From the NCBI GenBank assembly GCA_947460795.1, contig CANHJA010000080.1, forward strand, positions 1 through 9,130: a stretch of 9,130 bases of DNA, given 5' to 3'. The notes beneath the pieces were generated by a model that saw only the letters and a program-made list of their open reading frames with translations, was not told the DNA's origin and did no database searches. A program made the position numbers and the translations under genes. Each line of letters begins with the position of its first letter. Position 1 is the stretch's first letter. The stretch is from Bacteroidota bacterium. Its GTDB lineage: Bacteria > Bacteroidota > Bacteroidia > Chitinophagales > Chitinophagaceae. This document shows positions 1 through 6,242 of this stretch, piece by piece.

Positions 1-1366
1 CAGCTCTCGAAAATTTACTCCCTGGATAGGTTCTTAATTCTCTTCTAATAACATGTTCATGTGTTTTGTCATTGCCCGCAATATTGACATTTCTGATTGT
101 GTATTGCTCACCTTCTATCACTTTTACCTCAAAATTGATGGTATCTTCTGTAATTGATTTTTCTACAAGATCTGTATTGAAAGCCAAATACCCATCATCT
201 AAATATAAAGAACTGATATCATCTGCCTCCTGAGTAGGAATTTTACCTAATCGTTTTTGCAATAATTCGTTGTTGTAAATATCTCCTTTTTTGATACCCG
301 TATGCTTCGTCAATTGTTCATTCGTGTATTTTGTATTTCCCTTCCATTCTATCTCACCAAAATAATATCGCTTACCTTCTTTTACTTTTACATCTATGTT
401 AAGATGCCCGTTTTGTGCAGCATAAAATGTATCTTTTTCAATGGCAGCATCTCTGTAACCTATTGAATTGTAATATTCTACAATAGCTTGTTTGTCATCC
501 TCAAATTTTTTTGCATTGAATTTTGAGGCTGAAAATATTTTATATCTAAAATATGGATCAATTAATTGAAGCGTTTTGGTAAGTGAGAAAAAACCCTTGC
601 CTCTAAAATATTCTTTTCTTCTGTTTTGATTGACACCCAATACGCTTTCATCATTTGCACTTTTTAATGATAAACGAGCCATTTCTTTGCTCCCTTTCAT
701 ATTGCCTTTTAATTTTAAGGTAGTCGCATTTTCATTTCCAAAAATATTGATCTGATTAATTTTAACTTTCTGGCCTTTATTTATAGTAAACGTCAAAATA
801 GCCATGTTAATTAAGCTGGTATCTTTTTTTTCACTAACGCCTACGCTAATATTTGAATAGCCTTTTTCAATAAAGTATTTTTTAATTTTTTCTACCGCAT
901 TTTGTTTAGTAGCTTCTGTAATTACTTTTGATTTTACCAGGCCTATTTTTTCTTTAATTTCTTTGACATCATTTTCTTTTGCTCCTTTAAAATTATATTT
1001 TGATAAACGAGGTCGTTCTGTGATATGAATGTCTAAAAATATTTTTTCTCCAACAATTTTACTTTCGTTGATTTCTATGTTGGCAAATAAATTTTGTTTC
1101 CACAAATTTTGAATCGCTTTGGCTATGCTAGCATCATTGGGCAATTTAATTTTGTCGCCAATGGTTAATCCAGAAATAGAAATCAACAACTCTTCATCTA
1201 AATACTCTGAGCCAGAAATAGTAATCCCACCAATAACATACTCATTAGCCGTATTAAGTAGTTTGGTTGATGATTTTTTCGCTTTCAATCCAATTTGAGC
1301 ATCCGATTGAAATTGAGTAAAAAGAATTAAAGTTAGTATTAAACTAATTTTTATTTTAAAATCCAT
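1..1366 (-). CDS. bamA: BamA, outer membrane protein assembly factor (partial, C-terminus beyond left edge)
   Basis: This is the N-terminal 455 residues of BamA, the Omp85 protein that folds and inserts beta-barrel proteins into the outer membrane. The frame starts at ATG 1366-1364 and is open to the window edge. Residues 1-23 are a Sec signal peptide (short positive start, hydrophobic LILTLILF core, cleavage likely near SDA/Q). Successive POTRA domains follow at roughly 43-118, 120-198, 200-330, 333-418 and 422 onward. Their marks are the G-N loops (IFGN 208-211, WKGN 341-344, IAGN 429-432) and helices ending in GY (169-170, 303-304, 392-393). The fifth POTRA is cut just after RRELRTYPG, so the barrel is not in the window. 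POTRA3 carries an insertion at about 228-272 that is longer than in proteobacterial BamA. The start lies 10 bases after the uppS stop with no promoter between, so the two genes are probably co-transcribed. The family is confident; a TamA-like Omp85 paralogue is less likely given five POTRAs and the uppS linkage. Confidence 0.93.
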   Translation of the reverse strand, partial: MDFKIKISLILTLILFTQFQSDAQIGLKAKKSSTKLLNTANEYVIGGITISGSEYLDEELLISISGLTIGDKIKLPNDASIAKAIQNLWKQNLFANIEINESKIVGEKIFLDIHITERPRLSKYNFKGAKENDVKEIKEKIGLVKSKVITEATKQNAVEKIKKYFIEKGYSNISVGVSEKKDTSLINMAILTFTINKGQKVKINQINIFGNENATTLKLKGNMKGSKEMARLSLKSANDESVLGVNQNRRKEYFRGKGFFSLTKTLQLIDPYFRYKIFSASKFNAKKFEDDKQAIVEYYNSIGYRDAAIEKDTFYAAQNGHLNIDVKVKEGKRYYFGEIEWKGNTKYTNEQLTKHTGIKKGDIYNNELLQKRLGKIPTQEADDISSLYLDDGYLAFNTDLVEKSITEDTINFEVKVIEGEQYTIRNVNIAGNDKTHEHVIRRELRTYPGSKFSRA

Positions 1367-1376
1367 ATTATATTAG

Positions 1377-2111
1377 TTAGTAGAGTTGTTCACTGATTTT
1401 GCCAAAACGGCGTTCACGATTTTGAAAATTTAATATGGCTTCATATAAGTTCTTTTTTCTAAAGTCTGGCCAATGTGTGTGTGTAAAATACAATTCAGAA
1501 TAAGCCATTTGATATAATAAAAAATTACTAATTCTGTGTTCGCCACTCGTTCTAATCATCAATTCAGGATCAGGGAAATTTTTAGTTGTTAAAAAAGAAG
1601 CGAATACTTCTTCGTTAATATCATCTACCTGTAACTCGTTGTTTTTTATTTTTTCTGCAATTTGTTTCACTGCATTTGTAATTTCCCATTTTGAGCTGTA
1701 GCTTAATGCTAAAATTACATTTAACTTAGTATTGTCTTTGGTTAATTCTGTTGCTTCCAACAATTCTTCTTTGCAATTTTCTGGCAAACAATCCAAATCA
1801 CCAATTACCCACAATCGAACGCCATTGTTATTTAACGATTCTGCTTCTTTTCGAATAGTTGCCACTAGCAATTCCATGAGCCCTTTCACTTCATTTTCTG
1901 GGCGGTTCCAATTTTCTGTAGAAAAAGCATACAATGTTAAGTATTTAATGCCAATTTCAGCACATCCTTCTACAACCTCTTTCACACTAATGACACCATG
2001 TTGATGGCCAAAAAGTCTGTCTTTATCTCTTTCTTTCGCCCACCTGCCATTGCCATCCATTATAATAGCGACGTGTGAAGGAATTTTATGTTTATCTATT
2101 AAATCGAGCAT
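1377..2111 (-). CDS. uppS: Undecaprenyl diphosphate synthase (cis-prenyltransferase)
   Basis: The enzyme condenses eight isopentenyl diphosphates onto farnesyl diphosphate to give C55 undecaprenyl diphosphate, the precursor of the lipid carrier for peptidoglycan and surface glycans. The protein is 244 residues, close to the usual 240-255. It shows the family signature HVAIIMDGNGRWAK (13-26), with the Mg/diphosphate-binding Asp at 19, and FSTENWNRP further on. The C-terminal substrate motif is RTSGEHRISN (187-196), followed by FLLYQ, AYSELYF and WPDF (214-217). The ALSYSS stretch, where E. coli has ALNYGG, is a Bacteroidota-like variant. I chose ATG 2111-2109 over an in-frame TTG at 2129-2127. 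The TTG lies directly beside a -7 box at 2138-2131 and would fall before the transcript from that promoter starts. No clear Shine-Dalgarno is present. It is the first gene of a uppS-bamA unit. Confidence 0.96.
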   Translation of the reverse strand: MLDLIDKHKIPSHVAIIMDGNGRWAKERDKDRLFGHQHGVISVKEVVEGCAEIGIKYLTLYAFSTENWNRPENEVKGLMELLVATIRKEAESLNNNGVRLWVIGDLDCLPENCKEELLEATELTKDNTKLNVILALSYSSKWEITNAVKQIAEKIKNNELQVDDINEEVFASFLTTKNFPDPELMIRTSGEHRISNFLLYQMAYSELYFTHTHWPDFRKKNLYEAILNFQNRERRFGKISEQLY

Positions 2112-2130
2112 TATTAATTTTAAAAGCAAA

Positions 2131-2138
2131 CAAAAGTA
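2131..2138 (-). promoter_or_regulatory. Proximal -7 element for uppS-bamA
   Basis: On the minus strand this reads TACTTTTG, an exact match to the Bacteroidota -7 consensus TAnnTTTG. The ATG of uppS follows 19 bases after it, leaving a leader of only about 12-14 bases. I see no TTTG at the expected distance upstream, so it is weaker than the distal promoter at 2239-2270. The same 8-mer occurs in both. Confidence 0.4.
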
Positions 2139-2238
2139 CTAAAATCAACATTGAATGAAAGTTAAAATACAGATGTTTAAATCTTTTAACAGAGCTTTCA
2201 CACAATATAATAATTAATAATACAACTTGTCAGTCTGT

Positions 2239-2270
2239 CAAAAGTAATTGTAAAGTTCTTTTCTTTCAAA
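2239..2270 (-). promoter_or_regulatory. Distal Bacteroidota-type promoter for uppS-bamA
   Basis: On the minus strand there is TTTG (2270-2267), exactly 20 bases, then TACTTTTG (2246-2239). Both boxes and the spacing fit the Bacteroidota primary-sigma promoter (TTTG, 19-21 bases, TAnnTTTG). Transcription would begin near 2232 and give uppS a leader of about 120 bases. The assignment rests on motif match alone, in A/T-rich DNA where such motifs arise by chance. Confidence 0.55.
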
Positions 2271-2311
2271 TTCTTTTTACTTTTTTAAATATCTCATTCA
2301 TAATTTTCTAG

Positions 2312-2319
2312 TATATTTG
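2312..2319 (+). promoter_or_regulatory. -7 element for the beta-propeller lipoprotein gene
   Basis: TATATTTG matches TAnnTTTG exactly and lies 23 bases before the ATG at 2343, which predicts a leader of about 15-18 bases. No TTG is found about 20 bases upstream, so the -33 half is missing or degenerate. It points away from the uppS promoters, making 2112-2342 a divergent promoter region. Confidence 0.42.
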
Positions 2320-2342
2320 TTTGTACTTTATACATTTATTTA

Positions 2343-3461
2343 ATGAAAAACATAGCACTGGCATTTACTGGCTTCTTATTTGTTCTTATAATTTCATCTT
2401 GTAGCAAAACTCAAAGTGGAGATGCTCCATTAACACCGATACGTAAAAACGCCGTGTTAGTTACTACCGAAAACAACAGTTTGATAAGCTATGATGCAAC
2501 TACTGGTACTAAACTTTGGGAAAAATCCTTAAAAGGAAAAGCTACCGGTTCTCCTACTATTTATAAAGGGAAAGTATATTCTGTGAGTGATAATGGAACA
2601 TTTACTGTTATTGAATTGGCAACAGGTAAAACACAAATAGAAATCACTACATTGCCTGCTTCAAGCAATGCAACGTATATCTACAATGATAGAATTTATA
2701 TTGCAGGCAATAATTTATATTGCTATGACTTAAATGGTAACTTCAAATGGGTTTTCAAGCGTGGATTCAACTTTAAAACCGCTCCAACTGTTAAAAATGA
2801 CTATTTGTATGCGACTGGCTCTGATACTTGCTACAAAATTAAAATGATGTCCGATACCGCTTGGGCAGTTTGGGTATATCCTACACCTACAAATGCTGTT
2901 ATACAAGGTTCTCCTACGGTAATTAATGGCATTGTTTATTTTGGTGCGGATGATAAAAAAATATACGCAGTCTACGATGCAAATGCATCATTAAAATGGA
3001 GTTATGCTACCAATGACGTCGTACTTTCGTCACCAATGGCATATGGCGGAATGTGCATAGCTGGCAGCAATGATTACCATGTTTACAGCGTTGACTCCAC
3101 TACTGGCCAGCTTCGTTGGAAAATACCTACTAAAGAAAGAGTATTTTCATCGCCTTGCATTCACGAATTTTCAAACACCATATTTATAGGCAGTTACGAT
3201 TTCAATCTTTACGCTATAGATCATGTTTCAGGAACGATTAAATGGAAATATCCTGCTGGAAGTATCATTAAATCTTCACCAGTAGTTTTTGGAGACTATG
3301 TTTACTTTACATCATTTGATAAGTATTTATACTGCGTAAATGTTTATACAGGCTTAACGGTATGGAAATCATTTATCAATGCCAATTCACAAAGTTCTCC
3401 AATTGTAGATGATTTAAACAATGGTGCTTATCCTGGCATAAGCGGACATAGTAAATATTAG
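2343..3461 (+). CDS. PQQ-type beta-propeller lipoprotein (BamB/outer-membrane-propeller-like)
   Basis: A 372-residue exported lipoprotein. Residues 1-20 form a type II signal peptide, with a hydrophobic core ending in the lipobox ISSC, so Cys20 is the likely lipidated residue. Almost all the rest is a beta-propeller with a repeat of about 40 residues. A turn Pro recurs at 71, 148, 191, 231, 271, 313 and 353, and the double-length gap between 71 and 148 holds one blade with a divergent turn, giving eight blades. Most blades end in a Trp-containing strand such as TGTKLWE (54-60), TGQLRWK (254-260) and TGTIKWKY (297-303), the PQQ/quinoprotein-repeat pattern. No dehydrogenase active site or cytochrome motif is visible, so a scaffold or binding role is more likely than catalysis. 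It is divergent from uppS-bamA and 69 bases before the DinB-type gene. BamB of proteobacteria has the same architecture, but a role in the BAM complex here is only inference. Fold and lipidation are confident; function is not. Confidence 0.85.
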   Translation: MKNIALAFTGFLFVLIISSCSKTQSGDAPLTPIRKNAVLVTTENNSLISYDATTGTKLWEKSLKGKATGSPTIYKGKVYSVSDNGTFTVIELATGKTQIEITTLPASSNATYIYNDRIYIAGNNLYCYDLNGNFKWVFKRGFNFKTAPTVKNDYLYATGSDTCYKIKMMSDTAWAVWVYPTPTNAVIQGSPTVINGIVYFGADDKKIYAVYDANASLKWSYATNDVVLSSPMAYGGMCIAGSNDYHVYSVDSTTGQLRWKIPTKERVFSSPCIHEFSNTIFIGSYDFNLYAIDHVSGTIKWKYPAGSIIKSSPVVFGDYVYFTSFDKYLYCVNVYTGLTVWKSFINANSQSSPIVDDLNNGAYPGISGHSKY

Positions 3462-3530
3462 TACGATTCGATCCTGCAATCAATTTTAGTATTTTATAGC
3501 AACCTATTACGTAACCTCAATTATAAAAAA

Positions 3531-4031
3531 ATGAAATTATCACAAATCTTATTAGCAGAATTTCAATTTGAAGCTGCTAATACAAGAAAACTATTGGCCC
3601 TAGTTCCAATGGATAAATTAGACTACAAAGTACATGAAAAATCAATGCCTTTGGGCAGGTTGTCAATTCATTTAGCCGAGATCGCTGGCTGGTGGAAAGA
3701 ATGTCTAGTGAAAGACGAATTGGATTTTTCTAAAGGCGACTTCACTCCAAAAACGTTTGAAACAAATGCCGAACTTCTTGCTTATTATGACGATTTAGTA
3801 TCAAAAACGGAAATTATTTTAAATGAAGTGTCTGAAGAAGAATTTGCAAAACCATGGACCATGCGCAATGGCGAACAAATTTATTTTACGATGCACAAAG
3901 CAGCTGTTGTAAGAACTTGGTGCCTTAATCATTGTTATCATCATCGCGCGCAATTAGGCGTATACTTGCGTATGTTAAACATTCCTGTTCCTGGCATTTA
4001 TGGGCCAAGTGCTGATGACCAAGGTATGTAA
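3531..4031 (+). CDS. DinB/YfiT-family four-helix-bundle protein
   Basis: A 166-residue cytoplasmic protein without signal peptide or membrane helices. The predicted helical pattern and three spaced histidines fit the DinB-like metalloprotein superfamily: His47 in HLAEI, then His134 and His138 in NHCYHHRAQL. In known members these three residues hold a divalent metal. The C-terminal stretch LRMLNIPVPGIYGPSADD is typical of the DinB subgroup in which the last helix is followed by a conserved PVPxxYGPSxD tail. Some members are bacillithiol or mycothiol S-transferases, but most, including this subgroup, have no proven reaction, so I give no substrate. The gene follows the propeller lipoprotein by 69 bases with no promoter match between, and a strong terminator lies 31 bases after its stop. 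Read-through from 2312 is therefore the simplest expression model. The start is ATG 3531 after an A-rich run. Confidence 0.85.
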   Translation: MKLSQILLAEFQFEAANTRKLLALVPMDKLDYKVHEKSMPLGRLSIHLAEIAGWWKECLVKDELDFSKGDFTPKTFETNAELLAYYDDLVSKTEIILNEVSEEEFAKPWTMRNGEQIYFTMHKAAVVRTWCLNHCYHHRAQLGVYLRMLNIPVPGIYGPSADDQGM

Positions 4032-4061
4032 ATGAAACTACAACTTATCCATCTTAAATTG

Positions 4062-4088
4062 GTCGTTTCAAATGAAGCGGCTTTTTTT
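4062..4088 (+). terminator. Rho-independent terminator after the DinB-type gene
   Basis: An 8-bp stem (4062-4069 paired with 4074-4081, including two G-U pairs) closes a four-base AAAT loop and is followed at once by seven T (4082-4088). It is 31 bases past the stop at 4031 and before the hflX promoter, so it ends the 2343-4031 unit. Confidence 0.82.
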
Positions 4089-4126
4089 ATGTAACTTACA
4101 ACCAGGCAACTACAATTAAAATGTAA

Positions 4127-4158
4127 TTTGGTCATAGAAAATTATATTTTTACATTTT
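4127..4158 (+). promoter_or_regulatory. Bacteroidota-type promoter for hflX
   Basis: TTTG (4127-4130), exactly 20 bases, then TACATTTT (4151-4158), which differs from TAnnTTTG only in the last base. Transcription would begin near 4165, leaving roughly 8 bases before the TTG start at 4173. The alternative box TATATTTT (4143-4150) lies too close to the TTTG. The terminator at 4062-4088 upstream makes a separate hflX promoter necessary. Confidence 0.45.
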
Positions 4159-4172
4159 TAAAATAACAGAAA

Positions 4173-5363
4173 TTGATAGAAAAAAAAATACAACATAAAG
4201 AGGAAACGAATGTTATTTTGGCTGGCTGGTTACCTCAAGGTCAGTCTGAAAGTGTAATTAAAGAGTATTTAGATGAATTGGCCTTTTTAGCTGAAACTGC
4301 CGGAGCAAAAGAAGTAAAACGTTTTTATCAACGGCTGCCTCATCCTGATAGCAAAACTTTTTTAGGAAGCGGTAAGCTTGAAGAAATAAAAAATTATATT
4401 CAATCGCATCAAATCGATATGGTAATTTTTGACGATGAATTAACCGGCTCTCAATTATTAAATATTGAAAAAGTATTGAACAGACCGGTAATCGATAGAA
4501 GTGATTTGATATTGGATATTTTCGCTTCGAGAGCTAAAACAGCGCAAGCAAAAGTGCAAGTAGAATTAGCCCAATACCAATATATTTTACCTCGTTTAAA
4601 GGGAATGTGGAAACACTTAGAACGACAAGGAGGAGGTATTGGAAGCAGAGGTCCCGGTGAAACTGAAATTGAAACAGACCGTCGGATTATTAAAGATAAA
4701 ATTTCATTATTAAGAAAACGGTTAGCTGCTTTTGACAAACAAGCATTCACGCAACGTAAAGAACGTGGCGAATTTATTAGGGTTTCTTTTGTGGGCTATA
4801 CCAATGTAGGAAAATCAACATTGATGCGTTTTTTAAGTAAAACCGATTCGTTTGTAGAAAATAAATTATTTGCCACATTGGATACAACTACCAGAAAAGT
4901 AGTATTTGATCGAACCCCTTTTTTATTGAGCGACACGGTAGGGTTCATTCGAAAATTACCACATCATTTAGTTGAAAGTTTTAAGAGTACACTTGATGAA
5001 GTTCGTGAAGCTGATATTTTATTACATGTAGTAGATATTTCTCATCCAAAATATGAAGAACAAATTGCGGTAGTAAAAAATACATTACACGAGTTAAAAG
5101 CTGACGACAAACCAACATTGTTTATTTTCAATAAAATGGATTTATATGAAAAAGAAACTTATGATGAATGGTTAGAACCTGAAGTAAAAATAGATTTACA
5201 AAAACAATTGGAGAAATATTGGAACAATGAAACGCAAAACAATTGCATATTTGTTTCAGCTACCGAAAAAATGAACGTAGATGAATTGCGAATAATGATT
5301 TTGGATAAAGTGCGTGAAATGTATGGTATACGCTACCCTTACAAAGATATTTTTTATGAATAA
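4173..5363 (+). CDS. hflX: HflX, ribosome-associated GTPase
   Basis: HflX binds the 50S subunit and splits stalled ribosomes during stress, using GTP. The 396-residue protein has the N-terminal HflX domain (about 14-185). It includes the FLGSGKLEEI segment (63-72) and the glycine-rich GGGIGSRGPGETEIETDRR region (153-171), which is the hallmark of the family. The GTPase domain follows: P-loop GYTNVGKST (208-216), switch region FATLDTTTR (233-241), G3 DTVGF (254-258), G4 NKMD (320-323), G5 SAT (362-364). The frame can only begin at TTG 4173: an in-frame TAA sits at 4164-4166 and the first in-frame ATG is residue 83, well inside the conserved domain. Nine consecutive A (4180-4188) occupy codons 3 to 6. 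The gene stands alone between the terminator at 4062-4088 and the convergent IMPase gene. Confidence 0.95.
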   Translation: MIEKKIQHKEETNVILAGWLPQGQSESVIKEYLDELAFLAETAGAKEVKRFYQRLPHPDSKTFLGSGKLEEIKNYIQSHQIDMVIFDDELTGSQLLNIEKVLNRPVIDRSDLILDIFASRAKTAQAKVQVELAQYQYILPRLKGMWKHLERQGGGIGSRGPGETEIETDRRIIKDKISLLRKRLAAFDKQAFTQRKERGEFIRVSFVGYTNVGKSTLMRFLSKTDSFVENKLFATLDTTTRKVVFDRTPFLLSDTVGFIRKLPHHLVESFKSTLDEVREADILLHVVDISHPKYEEQIAVVKNTLHELKADDKPTLFIFNKMDLYEKETYDEWLEPEVKIDLQKQLEKYWNNETQNNCIFVSATEKMNVDELRIMILDKVREMYGIRYPYKDIFYE

Positions 5364-5381
5364 ATTGGAATGATTGTAAAA

Positions 5382-6176
5382 TTATATTTTTGGATTCCCC
5401 GTTCCTTTTATAATCTCAAGCATTTGTTCATGAATTTGTCCGTTGGTAGCAAGGGTTTGTTTATCATAAATATTATATGCATCTCCATTGAAATTTGAAA
5501 TTCGTCCGCCCGCTTCTTCAATTATTAAATAACCTGCAGCTATATCCCAAGGGTTTAAATTATATTCCCAAAAACCATCAAATCGACCAGCAGCTACCCA
5601 GCACAAATCAATGGCTGCACTGCCTAATCTACGAACAGGCAATCCTAAACGAATAAAACGTTCAAAGACAGAAATAGGATCTGCACCTACATCCACCCAT
5701 CGATAAGGGAAACCGGTAACCAAACAGGCACTTTCCATATTGGGATTAGTGGATACTTTTAACGGGCGATTATTAAGGAAGGCACCTTTGCCTCTTTCAG
5801 CAAAAAATAATTCATTCATAAATGGATTAAAAACTGCCCCTGCTATCATTTGACCATCTTTTTCTAATCCAATACTTACACAACAAATAGGAATACCATG
5901 CGCAAAATTTACAGTACCATCAATGGGATCAATAATCCATTTGTAATTTGAAGCCGAGCTCATTTCACCTGCTTCTTCACTCAAAATAAAATGTTCCGGA
6001 AATACAGATTTAATTACCTCAATAATTGCATCTTCTGCTTTTTTATCCACTTCAGTCACAAGATCATTTAAAGAGCTTTTGCTTTTAATTTCAAACGTTC
6101 CTTGAAAGTAATGTTTCAGCACATCGGCACCTGCATGTATTGCCCGCAGTAATGTATTTTTAAGTAATTCGTTCAT
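5382..6176 (-). CDS. Inositol monophosphatase family protein (SuhB-like)
   Basis: A 264-residue Mg-dependent, Li-sensitive phosphatase-fold protein, the normal length for the family. All metal-site motifs are present: Glu67 in SEEAGE (66-71), Asp83 and Asp86 in IIDPIDGT (81-88), and Asp211 in the C-terminal WDIAAG block (210-215) that precedes EEAGGRI. The N-terminal DLVTEVDKKAE segment (39-49) is also typical. Substrates in this family range from inositol phosphates to 3'-phosphoadenosine nucleotides, fructose bisphosphate and histidinol phosphate, and the sequence does not decide between them. The start is ATG 6176-6174. The stop faces the hflX stop 18 bases away, with no hairpin between them, so the two transcripts probably overlap at their 3' ends. 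It is divergent from the GT2 membrane glycosyltransferase, with only 59 bases between the two start codons. Confidence 0.93.
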   Translation of the reverse strand: MNELLKNTLLRAIHAGADVLKHYFQGTFEIKSKSSLNDLVTEVDKKAEDAIIEVIKSVFPEHFILSEEAGEMSSASNYKWIIDPIDGTVNFAHGIPICCVSIGLEKDGQMIAGAVFNPFMNELFFAERGKGAFLNNRPLKVSTNPNMESACLVTGFPYRWVDVGADPISVFERFIRLGLPVRRLGSAAIDLCWVAAGRFDGFWEYNLNPWDIAAGYLIIEEAGGRISNFNGDAYNIYDKQTLATNGQIHEQMLEIIKGTGNPKI

Positions 6177-6194
6177 ATATTCAAACGATTCCTT

Positions 6195-6202
6195 TATTTT
6201 TG
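6195..6202 (+). promoter_or_regulatory. -7 element for the GT2 membrane glycosyltransferase gene
   Basis: TATTTTTG is an exact TAnnTTTG match ending 33 bases before ATG 6236. Its last three bases form the TTG from which the longest open frame would begin, so that TTG would be promoter rather than start codon. No good -33 TTTG is seen about 20 bases upstream. Confidence 0.4.
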
Positions 6203-6210
6203 AATCTCTA

Positions 6211-6242
6211 CAAAGATAATCGGAATTTCATCTTCATGCAAT
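6211..6242 (-). promoter_or_regulatory. Bacteroidota-type promoter for the IMPase gene
   Basis: On the minus strand ATTG (6242-6239, keeping the core TTG), exactly 20 bases, then TATCTTTG (6218-6211), an exact -7 match. Transcription would start near 6204, giving a leader of about 28 bases. Its -33 box lies inside the first codons of the GT gene, and its -7 box faces that gene's -7 box at 6195-6202 with eight bases between them. Confidence 0.47.

Noticed and set aside
2343..3461. PQQ-dependent alcohol or glucose dehydrogenase
   Set aside because: At 372 residues it is shorter than those enzymes, with no visible disulfide pair of adjacent cysteines, calcium site or cytochrome CxxCH motif.
3462..3530. 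Separate promoter for the DinB-type gene
   Set aside because: No TAnnTTTG match and no TTTG at suitable distance; read-through from the lipoprotein gene is simpler.
4451..4750. Minus-strand frame inside hflX; likewise the plus-strand frame at 1732-2004 inside uppS
   Set aside because: Both are shadows of strongly conserved genes on the other strand.
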